This document shows positions 10,447-20,067 of a DNA stretch of 64,000 nucleotides, one piece after another. The DNA comes from Mytilus galloprovincialis (lineage: Eukaryota > Mollusca > Bivalvia > Mytilida > Mytilidae). Under the pieces are notes generated by a model, which saw nothing but the letters and a program-made list of their open reading frames with translations, was not told the origin of the DNA and searched no databases. A program made the position numbers and the translations under genes. Numbering within the stretch: position 1 is the stretch's first letter; every line of letters starts with the position of its first letter. The DNA lies in contig NC_134843.1 of NCBI RefSeq assembly GCF_965363235.1, positions 992,001-1,056,000 on the forward strand. Reading direction: 5' to 3'.

Positions 10447-13400
10447 ATGACAACGGTACTGACTTCCATACTAGTAGTGTTTGGATTTAGCATGGTGCTG
10501 AGTGTTCCCGCCAGGAGATCTTCATTGACAATGAGATTTGGTGAACGAGAGAAAAGTGGTCGTCTGCCCTACCGATTGAGAGAATTTGACAACAATAATG
10601 ATGGTGCATTAGACAGAAAAGAATTATCAGAGTATTTTAAGTCAACGTTTGATAATCATGACCACATTCCACAAAATGTAGAGGAAGCGTTTTATGTCCT
10701 GGATGTAGATGATGACGATTTTATTAATGTTTTTGGTAGGTAAAATACTGACACCATTTTTTGGTTTTCATCTGGTTTGCAATTTGTAATAATCAAAAAT
10801 AATTATATGTTAAATACGTGGTTTTCTCTAAAACCTTTATTTCAATGGGTTTTATGGGTTTGTAAAGACAACATTAAAAAATGACATTTCTGAGCAATAA
10901 AGAAATAAGCAAACAGTCGCATTTTAAGACCACCCTTATAATAAACGTCTACATGAATATCAATAATGTGGTCATTTTATTAGGTTGCACTTTGTAAATA
11001 CAGCTGTTTCTCAAAACACGCCTCTTTTGGGGAGTAATTGAATATTCATAGAAAATTAAATTTGTTTACATACTGGTTCCCAGTTATGCTCTCTGTGTTC
11101 CATATCGCAGAGACAGAACTTGGGAATGTTACCAGTAAATAAACACGTGCATATTGTTTACATTGAAATCTGTGGTAACCTTTCATTCGAGGTAGGAGTA
11201 GTTAAGAAAATTAGTGTAAGTTTAAACTCTGAGAAGTTCAGGGCACATAAACGTTGAAAATATGCCGCACAGCCCTATATTTTGACCTTTGAAAAAAATT
11301 GTGGTGCATATGAACTTTCAATTCTAGGATAAGATTTTTTTCAAAACTTCATAGTAAAAGTGGTACAGTTTTAGCCGTAAAAGGAGTTCCTATGGGAAAT
11401 TGCATTGTCAATATTTACAGAAATGCAACCTATTAAATTTCCCGTTTACAAAAGTTTGAATTCTTCGAAAAACTAAGGACTTTCTTATCCCAGGCATAGA
11501 TTACCTTAGTCGTATTTGGCACAACGTTTTGGAATTTTGGATCTTCAATGCTCTTCAACTTTGTACTTGTTTGGCTTTATAAATATTTTGATATGAGCGT
11601 CACTGATGAGTCTTATGTAGACAAAACGCGCGTCTGGCGTACTAAATTATAATCCTGGTACCTTTGATAACTATTTACACCACTGGGTCGATGCCACTGC
11701 TGGTGGACGTTTCGTCCCCGAGGGTATCACCAGCCCAGTAGTCAACACTTCGGTGTTGACATGAATATCAATAATGTGGTCATTTTATTAAATTTCCCGT
11801 TTACAAAAGTTTGAATTTTTGAAAAACTAAGGACTTTCTTATCCCAGGCATAGATTACCTTAGTCGTATTTGGCACAACGTTTTGGAATTTTGGATCTTC
11901 AATGCTCTTCAACTTTGTACTTGTTTGGCTTTATAAATATTTTGATATGAGCGTCACTGATGAGTCTTATGTAGACAAAACGCGCGTCTGGCGTACTAAA
12001 TTATAATCCTGGTACCTTTGATAACTATTTACACCACTGGGTCGATGCCACTGCTGGTGGACGTTTCATCCCCGAGGGTATCACCAGCCCAGTAGTCAAC
12101 ACTTCGGTGTTGACATGAATATCAATAATGTGGTCATTTTATTAAATTTCCCGTTTACAAAAGTTTGAATTTTTGAAAAACTAAGGACTTTCTTATCCCA
12201 GGCATAGATTACCTTAGTCGTATTTGGCACAACGTTTTGGAATTTTGGATCTTCAATGCTCTTCAACTTTGTACTTGTTTGGCTTTATAAATATTTTGAT
12301 ATGAGCGTCACTGATGAGTCTTATGTAGACAAAACGCGCGTCTGGCGTACTAAATTATAATCCTGGTACCTTTGATAACTATTTACACCACTGGGTCGAT
12401 GCCTCTGCTGGTGGACGTTTCGTTCCCGAGGGTATCACCAGCCCAGTAGTCAACACTTCGATGTTGACATGAATATCAATAATGTGGTCATTTTATTAAA
12501 TTTCCCGTTTACAAAAGTTTGAATTTTTCAAAAAACTAAGGACTTTCTTATCCCAGGCATAGATTACCTTAGTCGTATTTGGCACAACGTTTTGGAATTT
12601 TGGATCTTCAATGCTCTTCAACTTTGTACTTGTTTGGCTTTATAAATATTTTGATATAAGCGTCACTGATGAGTCTTATGTAGACGAAACGCGCGTCTGG
12701 CGTACTAAATTATAATCCTGGTACCTTTGATAACTATCTACATAAAGGGTTAAAAAAAACACTAAGGCAGACAAATGCTGTAAGAAAATACCTGTACCAA
12801 GTCAGAAATATGACAGTTTGATGTGTTTGGGTTATTGATTTTGCCTTTGAATTACGGACTTTCCATTTTGAATTTTCCTTGGAGTTCGGCATTTTTGTCA
12901 TTTTAATTTTTATGCTATACCTCAGCGGAGATAAACATTAAGAAAAAGAGAGGCGAAAGATACCAGAGGTAAATTCAAACTCATAGATCAAAAATAAACT
13001 GACAACGCCATGGCTAAAAGGGAAAATTCAAAAAGACAAATAATAGTACACAAGACACAACATAGAAAACTAAAGCCTAAGAAACACAAAACCAACCAAA
13101 CCTGGGGGTGATATTAGATAAACATGAACAAAAGTTGTACTATAAAACAAATTACACAAAATGATATACTGGCTTTCAACCAATTAAAATCAAAGATACT
13201 TATGTTAGGCGTAAATATTCATCAAATACATGTCATGCGTACTGTAGTTTGTAACTGAACAATTATATACCGAATATTTTCTGTTTTTTATGCTGACGAT
13301 TATTGGCTATGTGTGACATGTATGAATGTATGTTAAAAATAAAAACATGTGTTCCCAAAAAGCAAATTAACTGGTATCATACGTTTAAAACTTCAACTTT

Positions 13401-13801
13401 GTAATATCGCTTCTTGTTTGAGGCTTCTAGTGTCAAAAGGTTGATTCCGGGCTTTTTGTAGGTAGACTATCTTAGCCCAGTGGTTTCCTTTTCACCATAG
13501 CATGCAAATTAAGAAAATAATACATAAAAAAAAAGACTTTTAAGTTGTAGGATATTTTCACGAAATATTGTTTCTTTGTTTTAACTATATTTATAACTCC
13601 CTCCCCCTTTTTTAGCCAAATTGGACTGTATTGTTATGTCGGGAATGGTTACCTAGAGTACTGATATTTCCTTTATCAATCGACTTTGTTACTCATCTGA
13701 AATGATGACAATTGACAACTTGTAACAAAGAATCATATTTATGATAATGGTCGTTTATTTTTTTTTATTTTTCAGAAGCCCAGCCTTTAGAAAATTTATG
13801 A
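10447..13801 (+). CDS. small secreted EF-hand calcium-binding protein (2 coding exons)
   Basis: Coding exons 10447-10735 and 13776-13801 give a 104-aa protein. Residues 1-22 (MTTVLTSILVVFGFSMVLSV, then PA) look like a signal peptide. EF-hand loop 1 is DNNNDGALDRKE with canonical ligand positions. Loop 2 starts DVDDDDFINVF and its position-12 glutamate is supplied by the second exon: the donor after TTTTTG splits a codon, and joining to AAGCCCAG gives E-A-Q-P-L-E-N-L-stop. Restoration of the loop Glu supports the intron. An acceptor-like TTTACAG at 10419-10425 suggests an upstream non-coding exon. AATAAA at 13939 fits the 3' end. The 3.04-kb intron contains the large hammerhead array in sense orientation. 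Likely a secreted or extracellular Ca2+-binding protein; exact role unknown and I know no named orthologue. Confidence 0.75.
10736..11430 (+). other. intron of the EF-hand gene, 5' part
   Basis: Starts with donor GTAGGT. Nothing coding. AATATCAATAATGTGGTCAT at 10953 is the phrase of the 355-bp unit preceding TTTATTA; a ~440-bp stretch without clear identity (10985-11420) separates it from TTAAATTTCCCGTTTAC at 11431, as though something was inserted into the first repeat unit. Confidence 0.45.
11597..11640 (+). ncRNA. hammerhead motif with G12A change (copy G)
   Basis: GCGTCA, CTGATGA, GTCT/AGAC, AAAA in place of GAAA, CGCGCGTC, TGGCGT. G12 is needed as general base in known hammerheads, so this copy should be inactive. 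Confidence 0.65.
11951..11994 (+). ncRNA. hammerhead motif with G12A change (copy H)
   Basis: Same sequence as the preceding unit, with the same G12A change; predicted inactive. Confidence 0.65.
12305..12348 (+). ncRNA. hammerhead motif with G12A change (copy I)
   Basis: Third array unit, again AAAA at the GAAA box; predicted inactive. Confidence 0.65.
12660..12703 (+). ncRNA. hammerhead ribozyme, type I, consensus core (copy J)
   Basis: The best copy in the window. Helix I GCGTCA with TGGCGT (6 bp including two G-U), CTGATGA, stem II GTCT/AGAC closed by TATGT, GAAA, then helix III within CGCGCG, and cleavage triplet GTC (cut between 12697 and 12698). CGCGCG is self-complementary, which suits the two-molecule (dimeric) helix III known for hammerheads with minimal stem III. 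Confidence 0.85.
12790..12915 (+). repeat. dispersed repeat (CCTGTACCAAGTCAG family)
   Basis: TACCTGTACCAAGTCAGAAA, ATATGACAGTTTGATGTG and GGAGTTCGGCATTTTTGTCA recur at 14745-14880 and 21370-21500, and in reverse at 6810-6880, 8160-8280 and 15190-15260. Non-coding, multi-copy. Confidence 0.65.
12945..13110 (-). mobile_element. Penelope-like element 3' tail, reverse fragment
   Basis: On the minus strand this reads like the tail at 1980-2140 (GCCATGGCGTTGTCAGTTTA, GTATCTTTCGCCTCTCTTTT). A truncated 3' end only. Confidence 0.5.
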
Positions 13802-13938
13802 AGAGAACAGTTATGTTTTGTGAATGAACCTGAATTATGCTCACTTCATACGTCAACCTACATTTCATCGTTATATTTGACTTTTTCTATACATCGGTTA
13901 TTGTGATGATATTCAACGTGTACAATCATCGAGTTCTT

Positions 13939-13944
13939 AATAAA
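13939..13944 (+). terminator. polyadenylation signal of the EF-hand gene
   Basis: AATAAA, 138 bp after the stop codon of the EF-hand gene, in the same orientation. Confidence 0.45.
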
Positions 13945-14744
13945 TGGAGAGATAAAAGAATTACGTGTAAATGTGTTAATTTAGTTATGAGTTAATACTG
14001 ATCAAAGATCCCAGATTTATTTTTTAACACACCAGACGCATGCTCTGTTTAAATACCACTCACCAGAGCTTTTTAATAAGGTTGAAGTCGAGTGCAGACT
14101 TTCTGTTGAAATAATACTTCAAATGGGAAAACAACTGCGTTCATTTATATTCAAATATCTTGATAAAGTCAATTTCAGAGAACTACCTGTTAAAGTATGA
14201 TCTGTCTCAATCTAATACAAGGAAATTAATCTTAGTTATTTTTAACTTTTTAAAGTTATCATAATCAATGCTGTTTTGCTCCATAAACATAGGAATAACT
14301 TGCATTTTGGACAACAATGTCAAATGTATTATAACAATTTCAAGTAAACAAAATTACTAGAGGTTTTCTTGGTTTCCAACACATTTGCAACTTGTTTTTC
14401 AACAAACAATCGGCATTTCCATGCGAGCTGACTGTACATGTTTCCTTTATTCATATGAGACAGACTTTATACATGAGGTTCTAAGGAAGAATGAAAAACA
14501 TGATGTATTATATCTTAACTTCACGTCCGCTATAAAATAAAATACTGTCCTCTCAGAATAATTCACAGTTTAGTGACAATACTAAACGCGTCTATTACCT
14601 TACAACATGAAATGTGGGAGATAAAGCTAAGTAAGAAATGGAAATTGTGTTTCATTGCCGATTGTGAACTTTCCATGGTACTTTATACGACTGTCATACA
14701 AGTGAGAGGTTTGGCTAGCTATAAAACCAGATAATACAAAACTG

Positions 14745-14880
14745 CCTGTACCAAGTCAGGAGTATGACAGTTGTTGTACATTCGTTAGATGTGTTTGAGA
14801 TTTTGACTTTGCCATTTGATTAGCTGTAGGGACTTTTCGTTTTGGATTTTCCTCGGAGTTCAGTATGCTCTGATTTTAAT
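14745..14880 (+). repeat. dispersed repeat (CCTGTACCAAGTCAG family)
   Basis: CCTGTACCAAGTCAGGAGTA, ACAGTTGTTGTACATTCGTT and TTTTCCTCGGAGTTCAGTAT; same family as 12790-12915. Confidence 0.65.
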
Positions 14881-14934
14881 TATTCCATGTATATGTGGTG
14901 GAAAATAGCAGCGCCTGCATATTGAGTATATAAT

Positions 14935-15125
14935 TTCTAGTTGATACGATATTATCTAGCATTTCATAGATAGAGGGTTGTGCTTTATCATAGAACTATT
15001 AAAGAAAGAGTTCAAAGTGGTGAAGTTAAAGTCCCTATCGACAAATATGTTTACAAGTTGGTTGACGGTTACAGAATACTGTTCACTGATGACGATGGAA
15101 ATGTTCTTGTCGTAAAAAGTTAAAA
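14935..15125 (+). mobile_element. Penelope-like element, decayed ORF end
   Basis: One frame reads LLKKEFKVVKLKSLS and ends at a stop near 15117. It resembles the KLLKQGYESIKLRSSLKKFY region that closes the Penelope-like reverse transcriptase at 16.2 kb. A second frame is also open for about 40 codons, which I take as chance. Old and broken. Confidence 0.45.
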
Positions 15126-15439
15126 ATCACAAAAATACTGGACTCTGAGGAAAATTCAAAACGAAAAGTCCCTAATCAAATGACAAAATCAAAAGCACAA
15201 ACATATCAAACGAATGGACAACAACTGTCATATTCCTGACTTGGTACAGGCATTTTCCACAATCCTGTCCTCTTTTCCTCGAATTTGTTCTCACGTGATC
15301 AACACAAACAAATAAAAGATGCCATCAGAAACTGAGATTTAAATCTCGTTTCCAGTGACATCTGTGAAACCATATACCATAAAGAGGTTATAAATCAAAT
15401 GATTTGGTACTTTAGCTCGAACATATTTTTTTGACATAT

Positions 15440-16545
15440 GACTGAGGGGCTTCCAAATAATCTCTGTGATAACAATGGCAATGCTAATACATATGCATAC
15501 CAAATATCAACAACCTACCATTTAGGGAACTGATTGAATTTTCCATCCTTATACTGGATTCCTAAGCTTAATTAGAATCCTTATAAGGAAAGGTATATTG
15601 CAGGTTCTTCCAAGTGTTCCACTAAACCCCTTTCTAAAGTTCTTACTGCCATTCTAACTGCAGTCAAAGATGGACTTCAGAAATATTCCGAAACGGCATA
15701 TCCAAGAAGTGGTGTTAATCAGATATAGATACTCAAAAATTCAAGAGTTATTAGTGAATTTACAATCTCAATCATTAAAACATTGTACCAACATTAAAAC
15801 CTTTGATTTTTCAACTCTTTATACCACTATTCCACATACTAAACTTAAAGCTTGACTGAAAGAACTCGTCGGAATAAAGAAATTAGCCCAGGCTTTTAAT
15901 TTCACCTTTCGGTATATTGAGGATGTACTGTCTCTTAATAATAATAGATTCAGTGATTACTTACATTTAATATATCCAAGTGAACTTGAAATTAAAAATA
16001 CTACCGACACAGATAAATCTGCTTCATATTTAGACCTTTTTCTCGAAATGACTACTGATGGTAGGTTGAATACCAAAATTTATGACAAACGCAATGATTT
16101 TAATTTTCCTATAGTCAATTTTCCATTTCTGTGTAGCAACAAAAGTTGCTAAAACAGGGATATGAATCAATCAAATTAAGGTCATCACTCAAGAAATTTT
16201 ATGGTCGCCATCATGAGCTGATTGGCCATTATGACAAAAGTGTGTCAGAAATCATATCTAATATTTTTCCTCAGTCATAATAACCTTCAATCATTACTGA
16301 ACTGAACAAAGAAATAACATGATGGGTGCCGTATATGGTGCAGGAAATGCTTACCCTTCCGGAGCATCTGATTTCACTCTGGCTATTAGCGGAGTTTGTG
16401 TAGTTTCATATTTATCATTTATAACTGTTGATGTAAATGTCCTTTGGTTTTTTGAGTCTTTGTTTACTCCTTGGTTTTGATTCTTATTGTCTTTATGTTG
16501 AAAGTGTGTGAAATAATGGTTTTGATACAAGTTTCAAATAAAACT
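15440..16545 (+). mobile_element. Penelope-like retroelement, internally deleted reverse-transcriptase ORF plus 3' tail
   Basis: Pieces in order match Penelope-type reverse transcriptase: IAGSSKCSTKPLSKVLTAIL, then TFDFSTLYTTIPHTKL (RT core, palm Asp), then RYIEDVLSLNNNRFSDYL (catalytic box, DD changed to ED), SYLDLFLEMTTDGRL, YDKRNDFNFPIVNFPF, and the end LRSSLKKFYGRHHELIGHYD up to a stop near 16280. The stretch between the palm motif and the catalytic box is much too short, so an internal deletion is likely, and several frame breaks are present. The tail after 16320 (GGTGCCGTATATGGTGCAGG) is shared with the fragments at 1.9 and 29.7 kb. Known biology: Penelope-like elements often carry hammerhead ribozymes; none is visible in this fragment. 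Confidence 0.8.
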
Positions 16546-16673
16546 AATATTATCAATATAGATGAGGTCGAGGTCAGATAAACTCAGAAATACATGTACT
16601 TTATTTTCCTTCCATTCATCAAATATAGTAAACCTATTGCAAAGTGTATCCTAGAAATGGGCCCAATGAAAAC

Positions 16674-16948
16674 TAGAAGCTCTTAAGAGCCTGTGTCGCT
16701 TACCTTGGTCTACGTGCATATTAAACAAAGGACAAAGATCGATCCATGACAAAATTGTGTTTGTAGATCTTACTTTACTGAACATTCTTTCTGCTTACAA
16801 TTATCTCTATCCATAACGAACTTGGCCCATTAGTTTGAGGAGAAGATTTTTGTAAAAGGTAATGAATGACAAGACGACGGACGACGAATGACGAACGCCA
16901 AGTGATAAGAAAAGCTCACTTGATCTTTCAGGTCAGGTGAGCTAAAAA
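16674..16948. mobile_element. MITE-like element (AGCTCTTAAGAGCCTGTGTC family)
   Basis: Begins AGAAGCTCTTAAGAGCCTGTGTCGCTTACCT and ends TTTCAGGTCAGGTGAGCT, with GACGACGGACGACGAATGAC near the 3' end. This is a repeat I recognise as widespread in bivalves. The AGGTCA...GGTCAAGGTCA-type sequence on both sides (16560 and 16950-17250) suggests insertion into an older repeat. Confidence 0.55.
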
Positions 16949-17426
16949 AGAGGTCATGGTCAAGGTAAAATGAACCATATCAGACAGACATGTACACTAT
17001 GCCATAATTCCATACACCATATATGAACTATTGCTTACATTATCGGAGAAAGAAACACAACCCTGACAAATTGACATCGAAAGCTGAACCATGAAAAATA
17101 GGTCAAGGTCAGATTAACCATGCCAGAAAGACATGTATACCTTGCAAACATTCCATGCACAAATACTTGACTTATTGCTTAAACAGTCAAACCAAAGAAC
17201 CATGAAAATGAGTTAAAGGTCAGCTGTACCTTGCCAGACGAACATCAACACTCAGGTGAATAGTTGTATTACCAGCAAGTAATTATTGTCCAAGGAGACA
17301 TTTTAAAAGATTTTTAATACAACTTGATGAAAACAGAAAACCTATAAATCATTTTATTTCATTTCATTCACCTACAGAATGTTGCACTTTCATGATTATA
17401 CATATAGAACAAGGTACACATTAACC

Positions 17427-19450
17427 AGATGCTCCGCAGGGCGCAGCTATATACGACCGCAGAGGTTGAACCCTGAACAGTTGGGGCAAGTACGGACACA
17501 ACATTTAAGCTGGATTCAGCTCTAAATTTGGATTGTGATTAAATAGTTGACACAGCATAGGTTTCTGACACAGAATGAATGTGGTCTAATGAACTTAAAA
17601 TCTTTTTTTGGCCTTTGAGCAACTCACTATGCTGTTGAATATTAATCCTCTCAAAAAAATGTTTGAAGAAATTTTCTTTTTATTTATGAAATCTGAAAAA
17701 AATTTTCACATCCCCCTTTCCCTTTTTACAAAACTGATCTCAATTCAAATTCCTAATGGAGTTTGCAACAATAACTACTCATTTAAATACATCATAAAAT
17801 ATTAAAATGTAAAATAAAGTGCTTGTTATCACTGAATGGTAAAGATTGTTTTAATTTATCAGTTGGTAGTAAAAGTGAATATACATTGTATATTGTATAA
17901 AACAATGATTTAAGTTGATTCAACTAAGAAAGATTCAACTGGACAAAGAAAGATAACTCCAATCAATTGAAAATTTCTTGCTATTGCACAATATTGTGCA
18001 ACGAGATATTTCTTGCTATTGTGCAATACTGTGCAATTGAAAATATTTGCTATTGCACAATACTGTGCAATTGAAGATTTCTTGCTATTGTGCAATACTG
18101 TGCAATTGAAAATTTCTTGCTATTGCACAATACTGTGCAATTGAAGAGTTCTTGCTATTGCTGAATACTGTGCAATTGAAAATTTCTTGCTATTGCACAA
18201 TACTTAATATAATAATTTTGGATCCTGATTTGAACCAACTTGAAAACTGGGCCCATAATCAAAAATCTAAGTACATGTTTAGATTCAGCATATCAAAAAA
18301 GCCCAAGAATTCAATTTTTGTTAAAATCAAACTTAGTTTAATTTTGAACCCTTTGGACTTTAATGTAGACCAATTTGAAAACGGGACTAAAAATTAAGAA
18401 TCTACATACACAGTTAGATTTGGCATATCAAAGAACCCCAATTATTCAATTTTTGATGAAATCAAACAAAGTTTAATTTTGGACCCCGATTTGGACCAAC
18501 TTGAAAACTGGGCCAATAATCAAAAATCTAAGTACATTTTTAGATTCAGCATATCAAAGAACCCCAAGGATTCAATTTTTGTTCAAATCAAACTAAGTTT
18601 AATTTTGGACCCTTTGGACCTAAATGTAGACCAATTTGAAAACGGGACCAAAAATTAAGAATCTACATACACAGTTAGATTCGGCATATCAAAGAACCCC
18701 AATTATTCAATTTTTGATGAAATCAAACAAAGTTCAATTTTGGACCATTTGGGCCCCTTATTCCTAAACTGTTGGGACCAAAACTCCCAAAATCAAACCC
18801 AACCTTCCTTTAGTGGTCATAAACCTTGTGGTTAAATTTCATAGATTTCTATTTACTTATACTAAAGTTATGGTGCGAAAACCAAGAATAATGCTTACTT
18901 GGGCCCCTTTTTGGCCCCTAATTCCTAAACTGTTCAGACCTCAACTCCAAAAATTATTCCCAACCTTCCTTTTGTGGTCATAAACCTTGTGTTTAAATTT
19001 CATTGATTTCTATTTACCTATACTAAAGTTATTGTGCGGAAACCAAGAATAATACTTATTCGGGCCCTTTTTTGGCCCCTATTTCCTAAACTGTTTGAAC
19101 TAAAACTCCCAAAATCAATCCCAACCCTCCTTTTGTGGTCATAAACCTTGTGTCAAAATTTCATAGATTTCTATTTACTTAAACTAAAGTTATAGTGCGA
19201 AAACCAAGAAAATGCTTATTTGGGCCCTTTTTGGCCCCTAATTCCTAAAATGTTGGGACCAAAACTCCCAAAATCAATCCCAACCTTCCTTTTGTGGTCA
19301 TAAACCTTGTGTTAAAATTTCATAGATTTCTATTCACTTTTACTAAAGTTAGAGTGCGAAAACTAAAAGTATTCGGACGACGCAAGACGACGACGACGCC
19401 AACGTGATAGCAATATACGACGAAAAATTAAAATTTTTGCGGTCGTATAA
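17427..19450. mobile_element. ~2-kb dispersed element, copy 1
   Basis: Matches 58150-60060 in inverted orientation over nearly its whole length. One end reads CCGCAGGGCGCAGCTATATACGACCGCA, the other TTGCGGTCGTATAA, so TACGACCGCA is a short inverted terminal match. Inside are three repeat blocks: ~30-bp units of TATTGCACAATACTGTGCAAT (about 17980-18205), a GAATCTACATACACAGTTAG block (18210-18740), and about four ~165-bp units with CCTTGTGTTAAAATTTCATA (18745-19360). A CGACGACGACG patch is near 19390. No transposase seen; non-autonomous. Confidence 0.75.
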
Positions 19451-19487
19451 TAAAAAATTAACACATAAATGATAGTTTTGATAACGA

Positions 19488-19493
19488 TTTATT
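19488..19493 (-). terminator. candidate polyadenylation signal for FEN1
   Basis: AATAAA on the minus strand, about 575 bp after the FEN1 stop codon and just beyond the end of the neighbouring ~2-kb repeat. Several other T-rich candidates exist between here and the stop. Confidence 0.3.
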
Positions 19494-20067
19494 ACCATCA
19501 ATGTAAACTTTATAAAGATGTACACAGCAATGGTATAACAGAAAGATCATGATTTTTTAAGTAACACAAATGTAAAGTAGTTCTACATTAACCCCGTTCT
19601 CTACATAATAGACAACATTCTACATATATACTTATTTCTTTAAAAAAATACATGTTTTCCATTTTTTTTTTTTAAATTATGGTATTTTAGGATCAGTAAG
19701 AACTTCCTAATAACAGTTCACAGATGAACATCTAAAAGGACATTGAAAAGGTTGTTCAACCTTTAAATTCCTCCCAATGCTTTAATATCATTTTGTAACT
19801 CTTTAAAAGACCTCAAAAACAAAGACAAAGTTCACTTTGATGTTTTGTGAATGATTAAAATTCATTAATATGTTGAACATCAATTCTATTTTGTTGACTG
19901 ATAAATCTAAACTTAACAGTCAACATGAGTACATGATTACATGATAATTCCATTTCATTACTATAAACTTTTCAATGCTATGAAATAATCATTCCACAAA
20001 TGGTTAGTTCCAACCAAAATAAAAAATGCCTTCAAATCTTTCAGTCCACTTCATGGCAAATTCTTTA

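Larger units (their letters stand above)
11431..12738 (+). mobile_element. retrozyme-like array: ~3.7 units of a 354-355-bp hammerhead repeat
   Basis: Tandem array with spacing 354, 354 and 355 bp (ATGCTCTTCA at 11548, 11902, 12256 and 12611). Units are nearly identical to each other, so the array is young or homogenised. Each carries a hammerhead motif (11597, 11951, 12305, 12660). The first three read GTAGACAAAACGCGCGTC, with G12 of the GAAA box changed to A; the last reads GTAGACGAAACGCGCGTC and is fully consensus. The array ends at TTTGATAACTAT like the other copies. It lies wholly in the EF-hand gene intron, on the same strand as the gene. Confidence 0.8.

Noticed and set aside
14982-15123. 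Plus-strand frame reading VYKLVDGYRILFTDDDGNVL
   Set aside because: The neighbouring frame matches the end of a Penelope-like reverse transcriptase, so this open frame is better seen as chance.
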